A stretch of DNA of 64,000 nt, taken from contig CM031601.1 in assembly GCA_018398815.1 (NCBI GenBank), forward strand, positions 36,370,009 through 36,434,008, read 5' to 3'. This stretch comes from Conus ventricosus (lineage: Eukaryota; Mollusca; Gastropoda; Neogastropoda; Conidae). Shown one piece after another: positions 21,773 to 31,849 of this stretch; position 1 is the first letter of the stretch; every line of letters begins with the position of its first letter. Made by a program: the position numbers and the translations under genes. The notes below the pieces were generated by a model. It was not told the origin of the DNA. It saw nothing but the letters and a program-made list of their open reading frames with translations, and made no database searches.

Positions 21773-22845
21773 GCTCACACAGCGCCCACTTAAAACTGCT
21801 CACACAGGGTCCCACCTTAAAACTGCTCACACGGGTCCCACTTAAAACTGCTCACACACCACCCCATGTTAAAATTGCTCACACACCACCCATGTTAAAA
21901 CTGCTCACACACCACCCCATGTTAAAACTGCTCACACACCACCCCATGTTAAAACTGCTCACACAGGGCCCCACCTTCAAACTGCTCACACACAACCCCA
22001 TGTTAAAACTGCTCACACACCACCCCATGTTAAAACTGCTCACACAGCGCGCCCATGTTAAAACTGCTCACACAGCGCCCCATGTTAAAACTGCTCACAC
22101 ACCACCCCATGTTTAAAAACTGCTCACACACCCACCCCATGTTAAAACTGCTCACACACCACCCCATGTTAAAACTGCTCACACAGGGCCCCACCTTCAA
22201 ACTGCTCACACACCACCCCATGTTAAAACTGCTCACACACCACCCCATGTTAAAACTGCTCACACAGGGCCCCACCTTCAAACTGCTCACACACCATCCC
22301 ATGTTAAAACTGCTCACACACCACCCCATGTTAAAACTGCTTGCACACACACCCATGTTAAAACTGCTCACAAGGGCCCCACCTTCAAACTGCTCACACA
22401 CCACCCCATGTTAAAACTGCTCACACACCACCCATGTTAAAAACTGCTCACACAGGTCCCCCCTTTCAAACTGCTCACACACCACCCCCATGTTAAAACT
22501 GCTCACACAGGGTCCCATGTTAAAACTGCTCACACACCACCCCATGTTCAAACTGCTCACACAGTGCCCCACTGTTAAAACTGCTCACACACCACCCCAT
22601 GTTAAAACTGCTCACACATCACCCCATGTTAAAACTGCTCACACACCACCCCATGTTAAAACTGCTCACACAGCGCCCCATGTTTAAACGGCTCACACAC
22701 CACCCCATGTTAAAACTGCTCCACACAGCGCCCCATGTTAAAACTGCTCACACAGGGTCCCATGTTAAAACTGCTCACACACCACCCCATGTTAAAACTG
22801 CTCACACACCACCTCATGTTAAAAACTGCTCACACAGGCCCCATG
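21773..22845. repeat. 27-bp minisatellite array, about 40 units
   Basis: The unit is CTGCTCACACACCACCCCAT plus GTTAAAA. Variant cores are ACCACCCCATGTT, AGCGCCCCATGTT, AGGGCCCCACCTTC and a shortened AGGGCCCACTTA (25 bp). Unit number is length divided by period. Open frames such as MLKLLTHHP repeats exist because 27 is divisible by three. Confidence 0.9.
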
Positions 22846-24003
22846 CAGACTGCCTACCATCCCGGAGTATCCGTATTTGTCCCCCGAAATAATAAAATCA
22901 TGCAGCCTGTCCCTGGAATCCACTTTTTTATTCGATGTCCCGCGAAAAAAAAATCCGGGAGAAAAAAAAAAGAAAAAAAAAAACAGAAGTCAAGTTCGTT
23001 TAGCCGATCACCGACTGACCGACTTTGGTCGTGGCCATCCCGACCAAATCCGTCGAAAAGACCCGAACATTGCCGAACTGATCAGTGCGCATGCGCATAC
23101 ACCGTCTTCCCGAGTTTTGAAAGCGAGAAAAATGGACGCGAAACAGGGAAAACGAAAAAATGGCGATCTCGACAATGGGCCTACTGTCAAGAAGAAGAAA
23201 CGTCAGCAGACGTTCCTGTCGAAATATACGGAAACCTGGCCGTTCATCAAGCGTGGCAAGATCGAGACATACGAGTCGTGTGAAATTTGTGCGTGTGAGT
23301 TCTCCATCGGATCTGGAGGTAGGGACGAAATAACCCGTCACGTCGCTACTGAGAAGCACAAGAAGAACACAAAAATCCGTGAGAGCGAGAAATCTTGCAA
23401 CATTAGGGATTCTTTCAACGTGCTCAGACGTCAACCAGTCAGGAAACTTTTGACTCATAAGAGCTGAAACGTTGATGGTTGACCTTGCAGCTGAACTGAA
23501 TTTGCCGATGGCCGCGTTGGACAAGTTAAACAAAGGAGTTAAATTATGTTTCCTGACTCGGACATCGCAAAGAAATTTCAGTGCGCTAGAACAAAGGCAC
23601 GGCGATTTTGAAAGAAAATGCTGCCCAAGTTACCCTTACTCTCGGGGATAGAATGAAAAAACAGCCTTTCACAATTTCAACAGATGGAAGCAATGACAAA
23701 GGAGGACAGAAACTTTTTCCACTGATTGTGAGGACTGTTGATCCAGACACTATGGAGACACTATACAGCTGCAGGATTTGAAGAGTGCCTATTACCGTTC
23801 TCTTCAGCCTGCAGTGCAGGACCTGAATTAACCAAAAGCCATGGTAGAAGTTGTACATAGTGTAAATAAAGGTAAGCTTTCACTTTAATGTTGATGTGGT
23901 TGTGATATGTGCTACCGCTGCATGTGTCCCTGGAAATCAGTCTGTGTCCCTGGTTTTGAAAATGTATGTCCCTGAAAGTGGCGGAAGGGGGTAGGCAGCC
24001 CTG
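22846..24003 (+). mobile_element. 1.16-kb hAT-like element inside the minisatellite
   Basis: It begins CAGACTGCCTACC and ends GGTAGGCAGCCCTG, imperfect inverted termini of about 13-14 bp. CCCATG is present directly on both sides (22840-22845 and 24004-24009), a 6-bp target duplication. TGTCCCTGGAA-type subterminal repeats occur near 22908, 23926 and 23948. It contains a BED-type finger frame and a short start of the catalytic region, far less than a full hAT transposase, so it is internally deleted. Confidence 0.7.
23132..23790 (+). pseudogene. Truncated hAT-like transposase: BED-type finger and start of catalytic domain
   Basis: The ATG at 23132 opens a frame to 23467. A basic N-terminus (TVKKKKRQQTFLSKY) is followed by ETWPFIKRGK and a C-x2-C / H-x5-H finger (CEICACEFS, then RHVATEKH). 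After the stop, a shifted frame near 23665-23760 reads TISTDGSNDKGG and LFPLIVRTVD. That resembles the first conserved block of hAT-like catalytic domains, which contains the first acidic residue. The rest of the catalytic domain and the dimerisation region are absent. It cannot be active alone. Confidence 0.6.
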
Positions 24004-25150
24004 CCCATGTTAAAACTGCTCACACAGCGCCCCATGTTAAAACTGCTCACACACCACCTCATGTTAAAACTGCTCACACAGCGCCCCATGTTAAAACTGC
24101 TCACACACCACCCCATGTTAAAACTGCTCACACAGCGCCCCACCTTCAAACTGCTCACACACCACCCCATGTTAAAACTGCTCACACCCCACCCCCATGT
24201 TAAAAGTGCTCACACAGCGCCCCATGTTAAAACTGCTCACACAGCGCCCCATGTTAAAACTGCTCACAGCGCCTCATGTTATAAAACTGCTCAAACACCA
24301 CCCCATGTTAAAACTGCTCACACAGGGCCCACTTAAAACTGCTCACACACCACCCCATGTTAAAACTGCTCACACACCACCCCATGTTAAAAACTGCTCA
24401 CACAGGGCCCACTTAAAACTGCTCACACAGCGCCCCATGTTAAAACTGCTCACACACCACCCCATGTTAAAACTGCTCACACAGGGCCCACTTAAAACTG
24501 CTCACACAGCGCCCCATGTTAAAACTGCTCACACAGGGCCCCATGTTAAAACTGCTCGCACACCACCCCATGTTAAAACTGCTCACACAGGGCCCACTTA
24601 AAACTGCTCACACAACCACCCCATGTTAAAACTGCTCACACAGGGCCCACTTAAAACTGCTCACACACCACCCCATGTTAAAACTGCTCACACAGTGCCC
24701 CATGTTAAAACTGCTCACACACAACCCCATGTTAAAACTGCTCACACACACCCCATGTTAAAACTGCTCACACACCACCCCATGTTAAAACTGCTCACAC
24801 ACCACCCCATGTTAAAACTGCTCACACAGCGCCCCATGTTAAAACTGCTCACACACCACCCCATGTTAAAACTGCTCACACAGGGCCCACTTAAAACTGC
24901 TCACACAGGGCCTACTTAAAACTGCTCTCACAGGGCCCACTTAAAACTGCTCACACACCACCCCATGTTAAAACTTCTCACACACCATCCCTGCCTACAG
25001 CTGTTTGTTCACCACCACTCAGTATGGCTACTCACTCATAATTGCTCAGTGGAAAATGCTCACACAACATGCTTTGCCAGACTGCTCACACACCTTCCCT
25101 CAGTAAAGTTGCTCACATGCTACCCTTCGTTAGAACTTGCACACCATTCC
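24004..25150. repeat. 27-bp minisatellite array, second half, decaying toward exon 3
   Basis: It is continuous with 21773-22845 apart from the hAT insertion. AGGGCCCACTTA-type 25-bp units are commoner here. From about 24980 the units are heavily mutated but still show the GCTCACACA spacing. It ends about 165 bp before the exon 3 acceptor. Confidence 0.85.
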
Positions 25151-25162
25151 ACAGTAACACGC

Positions 25163-25211
<49 letters not shown>
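25163..25211. repeat. CA microsatellite
   Basis: A nearly pure CA run of about 49 bp, roughly 100 bp upstream of exon 3. Confidence 0.9.
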
Positions 25212-25213
<2 letters not shown>

Positions 25214-25315
25214 AGCGCATACACACAAAGCACACAAACGAAGCAATAAAACAAAGCAGAACAAGATATAACAGATATGTGTAAAAAGGTGGTATGTCCT
25301 TGACCGTGGTCTTAG

Positions 25316-25463
25316 CGAAGCAGCCTTGGTGAAACTGGTGAGGAAGATGAGCTGGCAGTGTATCCCCATCACACCTACACGCTGAAACCTTTGACCTTGG
25401 CCCCACAAAGGGCGACCAGTGTTGACCTCATCACATTCTCCAGTTACCGAGATAATGTCCTGA
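25316..25463 (+). CDS. CRAMP1: Cramped-like protein, exon with the YPHHTYTLKPLTLAP block
   Basis: The acceptor is GTGGTCTTAG and the donor GTAAGC. The exon starts in phase 0 and ends in phase 1 (148 bp), fitting the 1449 exit and the 42860 entry. It encodes RSSLGETGEEDELAVYPHH, TYTLKPLTLAPQRATSVDLI and SSYRDNVL. The YPH-TLKPLTLAP segment corresponds to the LFP-x-TLTPL-type segment that follows the KQKW block in CRAMP1. Preceding intron 2 is 23.9 kb and the next, intron 3, is 17.4 kb, so this small exon is isolated between repeat masses. Confidence 0.68.
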
Positions 25464-25730
25464 GTAAGCATATTTTTTTTTATACATTGTTGCTGAAATA
25501 ATGTAGGTATTCAAAGATGATTTTTTTTTTCTAAGTGCAGATGTGTTCAGAATACTTTGTAGTGGATAGAGCTTAGTTTTTCTTAACAAAGTGATAAATT
25601 TTTGTGTTCGTATCATACTACGTAGCAGAATTATGATTTTAAAAAGAATTTTAAGGCAGAAAATTTCAAAAAAGTGACAATTTGCATGGAAACCACTTGA
25701 ATCCATTTCTGCATTCTCCATTGACATGTA

Positions 25731-26010
25731 TGATGTGAGACAAAACACTTACAGCAGATTCCGTGAAAACCTTGTTCAGATATGTCCCACCTGATGTGAT
25801 CTTTGAATTTCTGAAGGAGATTAACATTTTCATCTGAACTAAGGTTTTACGGAGTAAAGAGTTTTAAAAAAAATTTTCTGTGTGTTTTTTAGTTGGGTGT
25901 TTTAAAAGGGTTGTGTGAATCAGTTTTTTTTTTTTTTTAATGACTTGTGAGTCGACTTCAGCATGGTGACAACCCTGATATGGCCCTTTGCGGTCAGCTG
26001 GGATATAAGC
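25731..26010 (+). mobile_element. 5'-truncated Nimb 3' fragment
   Basis: Starts at GATGTGAGACA (ORF2 C-terminus) and covers the 3' UTR with its T16 tract. It ends CAGCTGGGATATAAGC without the tail. Confidence 0.75.
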
Positions 26011-26089
26011 TTTGCATATCACGAATCATAAATCAAGGCGAGACAGATGAGGAAGACACATTTGTCAACTGTTCGAGATTCAGTTCGAC

Positions 26090-26858
26090 AGGTCAAAAAC
26101 CAATACAAGTCACCTGAGCAGAGTTCAAAATGCAGCACAACAGTTGATTACAGGCAGGATGAAATGAACACCTGTCCAGGCAATGGAAAAATACACGCGT
26201 CACCTCCCCCTTGAAGACGGACGTGAGGTGAAAGTCAACAGCTATAGGGAGAAGCTTCTGCACATGCCCCTCCCACCCAATGCATGCCAGAATAAAGAAT
26301 CTCGCCAAGAACAGGCTGAAGCGGAAGAGTTTCAACCACCTCTCCTAAAGTCTACGCAGCCGAAATGAAGACCTGCTGCCTTTGTCCTCAACTGAAATGG
26401 AAATGCTTCCTGACTTTGAGGATCCAGATGACCTCCAAAAAGAAGTCTCAGTCATCACAGAAGTTCCTGGCATAGACGAGGATTGCCAAGCCTCTTCCTG
26501 CTGAAAGCTTTGTCATGGCGGATGATTGGTGACCAGTACAGTCTCAGTGAGTGGACACATGTCTTCATGGATGGATCCTCAAAGGGAGCAGTGAAGAAGG
26601 GAGGAGAAGGCATCTTCACCAAACACACTGATGGGAGACTGACCCCCACAGCCTTTCCAACTGGAAGAATTTCCTCCAGCTACAGAGCAGAGTCAGCAGC
26701 TCTACTCCATGGTTCACAAGGGTACAGAGAGTCGAACAGCCCACCACCCAAGATTGCTTTCTTCACTGACTGCAGATCCCTGCTGCAGGGACTTTAGAGC
26801 AACAGAAGTGAACAGCAGCTGAAAAACATCAGAAAAGCCCTGCATGATCTTTCAAGAC
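26090..26858 (+). mobile_element. Second LINE family (L2a), RT end and RNase H, 5' part of split copy
   Basis: An RT C-terminal segment (AMEKYTRHLPLEDGREVKVN) is followed by an RNase H frame at 26483-26797. It shows FMDGSSKGAVKKGG, the SSYRAESAALLHG helix and FFTDCRSLLQGL, three of the acidic positions expected in RNase H1-type domains. A stop follows. The frame used for KALHDLS just before 26858 continues correctly at 40228 once the gypsy element and its target duplication are discounted. Related to the antisense copy at 59740-62045. Confidence 0.65.
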
Positions 26859-27045
26859 TGTAAAGATATCGTGTAGCAGACTACACGAGCCTCGTTCTTG
26901 AATTGTAAAGGTCATTTCCGCCAGCCTCGATTGGGGCGAAACAATGTTTTTGTTCACCATATCTGCAGATTACAGTTTGCTGTTTGTTAACGAAGTCTTC
27001 TTGTGTATTTACGAATGATCTAGCTCGACTACAGCTACTATCAGT
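26859..27045 (+). repeat. 5' LTR of outer Ty3/gypsy element (187 bp)
   Basis: Runs from TGTAAAGATATCGTGTAGC to CTACTATCAGT. It pairs with 40035-40222; by hand count there are 10 substitutions and one indel. It contains a perfect hairpin GTGTAG-CAGA-CTACAC. Flanks AAGAC and ATGAC (4 of 5) are the target duplication. GTGGCAGCGGT right after the LTR is a possible primer-binding region. Confidence 0.8.
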
Positions 27046-27088
27046 TCGTGGCAGCGGTAAAGAACTTTCCTCCAGAGGAATTCAATTC

Positions 27089-27809
27089 ATGAAAAGAAGT
27101 ATGGCATTCAAACCACCAGAAAATTTTGATTTTTCAAGGCCTGAAGTGCGGCCAACATGGAGACGATTTCTTCGTTATCGAACGGCAGCGAAACTTACGA
27201 CTGAGGACTTATGTACAAGTGAGTGCACTAATCTGTTCGATGGAGGAAGAAGCTGAGAAGATTTTTGGAACTTTCAATGTTCGTAGAAACGAAGTTGAAG
27301 ACAGAAACAATCCTAATCACACATTTGAAGATATAATTGAAATGTTCAATAGGCACTTCAATCCCAAAGTCAATGTCATTCATGAAAGAACTGTGTTTCA
27401 TCAAAGATATCAAGGTGCTGGAGAGAATGTGGAAACTTTCATTCGCTCACTCTATGACTTCGCTGAACATGCAGACTTTGCTGACAAAGATGGCGCAATT
27501 AGAGATTGCCTTGTAGTAGGATTAAGAGACAAAGAACTCTCAGAAAAGCTACAACTACAAGCTGACCTCACCTTGCAGCAAGCAATCATGCAAGCCCGTC
27601 AATATGAGCAAGTCAAATCACAGCTTTTGGAACAAAGAACACAAGTTTATGCCGTGAATTCATGTCCTGCAGTGGGCAGTTCACGTGGCAATACACAAGC
27701 TCGATTCCAAGGCAACAGAAATCATCAGCAGGCTGCATCTCACTTCAACTCAGTCAGAGGAAGAGGTTCCAGAGGAAATGGTTGTGGTGGTCATGTTTCT
27801 GCTGGCTAC
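27089..27809 (+). pseudogene. Outer gypsy gag, capsid part (split)
   Basis: The frame opens at ATG 27089, or 27101 for MAFKPPENFDFS, a common start for gypsy Gag. It shifts by one base between about 27150 and 27240 and then reads YVQVSALICSMEEEAEKIF, ERTVFHQRYQGAGENVETF and RDCLVVGLRDKELSEKL. This is the usual retrotransposon capsid layout. It ends in an Arg/Gly-rich stretch where the inner LTR interrupts it at 27810. The zinc knuckles are at 36102 onward. Gag would form the particle shell. The single frameshift and the insertion make it inactive. Confidence 0.75.
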
Positions 27810-28024
27810 TGTTAAGTTTGTGCGTGTTTGTGATCATCGGTGATGATCTGAATGTACTAGATAAGTTTAGAACAACATCTGGATTAGATGAAGCGTTCGT
27901 TGTCGCTCACTCATGTCTCCAAGTTCTGGCCTCATAGTTACGTCAAGGGAGATAATGCTAATTGATTGTGCACCGGAAATAATTGTTTATAGTCCACTGG
28001 TACGAATGTTCGGTAATCATAACA
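27810..28024 (-). repeat. 3' LTR of inner antisense Ty3/gypsy element (215 bp)
   Basis: Begins TGTTAAGTTTGTGC and ends AATCATAACA, with TGTTA...TAACA termini. It matches 35853-36067 with 11 differences by hand count. The element reads on the minus strand, so this copy is its 3' LTR. Flanks GCTAC (27805-27809) and GTTAC (36068-36072) form a 5-bp target duplication with one mismatch. Confidence 0.85.
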
Positions 28025-28038
28025 TCTCCCTTTTTTTT
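28025..28038 (-). promoter_or_regulatory. Polypurine tract of the inner gypsy element
   Basis: On the minus strand it reads AAAAAAAAGGGAGA directly before the 3' LTR, the plus-strand primer position of LTR retrotransposons. Confidence 0.7.
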
Positions 28039-28103
28039 AATGTTTTTATTCTGTTAATCCAGTTCTCATTTATTCAGACTCTCTTCTGTAAAACACTGTC
28101 ATA

Positions 28104-28338
28104 ATGGAGTTAGAATTTAACAGTCCATTCTATTTGGAACTCGCACAGTGTGGCCACTCCTGGTTCTGTATGGTGCAGGTCCAGTGTTGTCAGAAGGGAC
28201 AGGTGTTGGTTCAAGTACTTGGTCTGGAGTGTCGGAGTTTGGAATCCTGGCACTCTCTGTGGTTCCACTTTGGTCTTGTGCTGCATGTCTCAGGAAACGA
28301 CGATTGCGCCGGTAGACTGCACCATCATCAGTCTGCAC
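28104..28338 (-). pseudogene. Inner gypsy Pol C-terminal tail
   Basis: A minus-strand frame rich in Pro/Thr/Ser and Arg (DQVLEPTPVPSDNTGPAP, YRTRSGHTVRVPNRMDC). This is the RSGR-type tail that ends many gypsy integrases. It lies in a different frame from the integrase core just upstream. Confidence 0.55.
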
Positions 28339-28341
28339 TGT

Positions 28342-28953
28342 TTATGAACGGGGTTCAGCACATTGGTTGGTGATGACAGCAGGTTTCCAACTGTCTCCTC
28401 TGGACAGTTGCACATGGATGCGATCACCAGACTGCATTGGTGGCAGGGGGTGTGCAGTCCTGTCATAGTACCGCTTTTGATTGGACTGGAGTTGAGCACG
28501 TCTGTCCTGAAAACGGCTGTGCTCTATTGCCTTTGGAATTAAATGCCTGTTGGTGGTAGGAAGGATGGAACGAAGTTGACGTCCCATTAGAAGTTGGGCT
28601 GGTGATGCCAAATTGTCCACAGGCGTGCTGTGGTATTCCAGTATGTTGAGCACGGGACTTTGGTTCTCTCGCTTGGCCTTGTCGAGTATGCTTTTGACAG
28701 TTTGGACTGTTTTTTCTGCGAGACCGTTTGATTGAGGATATCCTGGGCTCGAAGTGATGTGATGAAAGTCCCATGTTGAGGCGAAGTTTTTGAAGTCTTC
28801 GGATATAAATTGAGGACCGTTGTCACTCATGACTGTTTCAGGAATCCCATGCCGAGCGAAGTGAACAGAGAGTTTTCTGATGACCATAGCAGATGAGGTG
28901 TTGGGTAATTCATCAATCTCAAAGAATCGGCTGTAGTAGTCAACAGAAACCAA
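28342..28953 (-). CDS. Inner gypsy integrase core and C-terminal region
   Basis: A minus-strand open frame of 203 codons. It begins VDYYSRFFEID (around the first catalytic Asp) and carries MSDNGPQFISEDF (second Asp). SPGYPQSNGLAEKTV holds the Glu 35 residues on. LMGRQLRSILP and a basic C-terminal segment follow. The layout is the DDE core of Ty3/gypsy integrase, which inserts cDNA into chromatin. The finger region is at 28969-29163. The frame is intact here, but the element as a whole is not. Confidence 0.8.
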   Translation of the reverse strand: MVSVDYYSRFFEIDELPNTSSAMVIRKLSVHFARHGIPETVMSDNGPQFISEDFKNFASTWDFHHITSSPGYPQSNGLAEKTVQTVKSILDKAKRENQSPVLNILEYHSTPVDNLASPAQLLMGRQLRSILPTTNRHLIPKAIEHSRFQDRRAQLQSNQKRYYDRTAHPLPPMQSGDRIHVQLSRGDSWKPAVITNQCAEPRS

Positions 28954-28968
28954 GTATGATTTGTTGTT

Positions 28969-29163
28969 TCATGTGAATAGGTCCACTCCTATCTTTTCCC
29001 ATGGGCGTGAAGGAATAGGATGAGGAAGAAGGGGTTCCTTGGGATTTGACCGTGCACTTGGGGTACAGATGTGGCACTTGGCAATGTGTTTTTCAATGTC
29101 GATTGCCATACCTGGCCAAAACAAGATGTTTCTTGCTCGCTGTTTGGTTTTTTTCAACTCCAA
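28969..29163 (-). pseudogene. Inner gypsy integrase zinc-binding N-terminal part
   Basis: Minus-strand frame with ARNILFWPGMAIDIEKHIAK and CHICTPSARSNPKEP, the tail of the HHCC finger region. It ends in SRPWEKIGVDLFT, the start of the catalytic core. Separated from the core by a short frame break near 28960. Confidence 0.7.
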
Positions 29164-29435
29164 GATGACTTGTATGAATTTTTTTGGATCATTTCTTACC
29201 GGAGAACTGTTGGGATCAGGATCTTCTCCCTTTTAGGAGAATGTCATCAATGCTTGTCAGTTCATCCCTGAAACTCCAAAATTCGAGGATGTTTTTGTTG
29301 CAGTCTTGCCGTCGGTCTGGCCAGCCATCATGGATGGTTGATTGCAATATCTGTAGTTGTTTGTCCTCTCTGGTGGCCTCCGGATTTCTTGCATTTTGTT
29401 GTCACTGATGGGCATATTGTTGAGAACACTGTGGA

Positions 29436-29905
29436 CTAGTCATATTTCTGTAGTTGTAAGAACATCCGTTGGAGGCGTGTTGGAGTGTTTTCAAGATATT
29501 TTTTTGCAATGGACTCCAAAGGTTTGTGGTCTGATTCCACTGTGATCTTCTGACCATAGATATATTGATGAAACCGTTTGCATCCAAAGACGATTGCCAG
29601 AAGCTCTTTTTCGATCTGTGTGTAGTTCTGTTTAGTTTGAGTGAGAGACTTGGATGCGAAAGCGACTGGTTTTCCTTCTTGGAATATGGCTGCACCAAGT
29701 CCGAACTTGCTGACGTCAACTTGCAGTGTTACTGGTTTGGAAGGGTCAAAATATGCAAGAACAGGCTGGCTTAGGATGGCAGACTTTGCTTTTTCCAGTG
29801 CTTCTTGCTGGGGCTTGTCCCAAAGGAATTCTGCATCATCCCTGAGTAGGTCACGCATTGGCTTAGTGACGTCTGACAGCTGTGGGGCAAACTTGGCGAG
29901 GAGTT
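29436..29905 (-). pseudogene. Inner gypsy RT end and RNase H
   Basis: The minus-strand frame (main open part 29436-29858) starts with the RT connection region (LLAKFAPQLSDVTKPMRDLL). RNase H follows: LQVDVSKFGLGAAIFQEG, AFASKSLTQTKQNY, IEKELLAIVFG and VESDHKPLESI. RT fingers and palm, protease and gag are not found anywhere in this element; its 5' half appears lost or replaced where Nimb copy C starts. The segment 29164-29435 is a spacer of low recognisability. Confidence 0.75.
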
Positions 29906-29947
29906 GATATGCGATGTGGTTTGAGTTCTTTTGTTGTTTGATGGGCC
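29906..29947. other. Uncertain junction between inner gypsy and Nimb copy C
   Basis: About 40 bp that I cannot assign clearly to either element. Confidence 0.4.
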
Positions 29948-30429
29948 TGTCCTGACTGCTTCACTTCAGATTCTTGATTTTCTCTCCACTCTCTTCAGTA
30001 CCACATTCCAACTCAGTTTCTCCTGGGTTTAGGTTTGGGGGAGGTTTTGTTTTTTTCTTCCCGGCTGGGGGACAGTCCAGTTGGCTTTGCTTTCAAGCAG
30101 TTCATGTTTGGTGGTTCTGTGCAGGGGACTGAGATCCTGGATGAGAGGGCCAGGCTCAAACACGTCCTTTGGCTGGACTTTCTCCTAGACAGATACATTG
30201 GCCGGGTTGCTAATCGGCTTCTGGGCTGGGTCAGAACATGTTTCCACTGCTGGATTAATGCAGTGTAGTCTTTCCTTACTGTGGGGATGGTTGGTTTTTC
30301 TTTTTCGTTATTCTATCCGAAGCCTGAGGGGTCGACATTGGTGTTCTTGGCCTGGCCCCTTAGTTGGGGGGAGATAAACTTGGAATATGGTTTTTTCAAA
30401 AACTTCCTCCCCAAAAAGAGAGGAAGGCT

Positions 30430-31700
30430 ACCCTAAGGGATTGATTCGGATTCAGCGATATGGATACGGGTAGGTCCGACAGAGTACAGGTTTTCTGGGC
30501 TTTCCTGTTGCCTTGTTAATTTGGCCGGGCTATTGTACCCCTTCAAGCCCTTTCCACCCTTTTTGTATCCAAAAGATGCGTTTCCGCGGTGATGCGAGGG
30601 GGAATGAGTCCTTGATAGAGGTGCAGGCGGTTCACTTCTATTTGCATCACAAATAGACAATCTTGGCAGGGTGCTAATGGCCCCTTCTGGGCTGGGAGAC
30701 AGACTCCCTCGCCAAACCCCTAAGTTCATCGTCCAGCGGGATTCGCTGTCGGGGGAATTTATCTGTTTGTCGATAGAGCTGAAATTAAGACTGGTACTGG
30801 CCTCCCAGTTGGGGAGGAGTGCGCAGGATGATGGTAAAAAAACTTCAAGAGGGGAGGCCACCATCAGGAATTTTGATTCGTACCGTGTCGGCCTACAGGT
30901 CATCAGTTCTGGTTGACTCTGATGAAGGGCGTGTTCAGCATACCTTTCCGTCCCCGTTTTGCTATGCCAAAAGGGTTTGAGCCGTATGCAGGGACCTCGT
31001 CTCAGAGGATGAGGATGGTCCGTGTTTGCTGCAAATGCAACCCACTGCTGGGCCGTGTACAAGATCAGGCCCCACATTAATTCTAAACTGCGTGTGGCGA
31101 TATCTTCTGTTAAACGAAATTATCGGATTCAGGGATACGGATGTCAGGTGAAGTAAAAAAGTTTGAAATGGAAAATTTTCCTTTTTGTGCGGCCCCAGCA
31201 GGTGGGGCATCAGACGCCGCGCCTTCTATGTTCGCTGTACAAAAGTTACAATTCCCCCGATGAGTCTTCAGGTGCAGACTTTTTGGCCATTCACATTTTC
31301 GAAGAGGTATGCGGTGTACTTGCTGCAAGGCAGGTCCACACCTTCAACCCAAATGTGCTACCTGCGGTGGGCGAAAATCCTCCTCTTCCAAGACTGTCCA
31401 CTTTGGATTCCAACATCTGCTATTCAGAGATAAAAATACAGCAAATTCGGCCCCGCGTTCGTCAACGCCACGCCTGTCCGTGCTGCGGGCGAGAGTTCAA
31501 ATCCCATGTCAGTGGTGCAGATGATGCTTAAGAAGACTTCAACCGGTACATCCCAATTCCAGACCCATTCTGCCCTGGTGAGGCAAAAATCGCACGCAGG
31601 TTGAAGTCTACAACACTGTCCAGTAAAAACACAACCCCTCAATCCTTTCCATCCCGTGGGGCACTCAACGTTGAAGTGGTAGATAAACCTCACCTCTCCC
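30430..31700 (+). pseudogene. Copy C ORF1 remnant
   Basis: Homology to copy D ORF1 persists (CTTTTTGTATCCAAAAGATG and the CCAAATGTGCTACCTGCGGT knuckle region near 31350). It is broken by many indels, so no CCHC box is complete in one frame. It would encode an RNA-binding protein of the LINE particle. Confidence 0.5.
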
Positions 31701-31849
31701 ATTCCCGCCCCTTCTTCACCATGTTACAAATTCCCATTGAACAACCGTGCATCAAATCCAATTTAGAATTGCAGCTTTAGCAGACTTAAGAAACCTTCCT
31801 CTCTGTTCGCAACTCACAATTCAAAGCCATGACTATTGACTCTATTCCA

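Noticed and set aside
21724..24919. Long open frames on both strands with repeats such as MLKLLTHHP or SSFNMGWCV
   Set aside because: They are translations of a 27-bp minisatellite whose period is divisible by three. No start context, domain or codon pattern supports a protein.
30433..31077. Minus-strand 214-codon frame
   Set aside because: It is antisense to the Nimb ORF1 region and shows no domain.
31163..31531. Host zinc-finger gene suggested by Cys-rich plus-strand frames
   Set aside because: The sequence aligns with the ORF1 knuckle region of copy D; it is LINE sequence.
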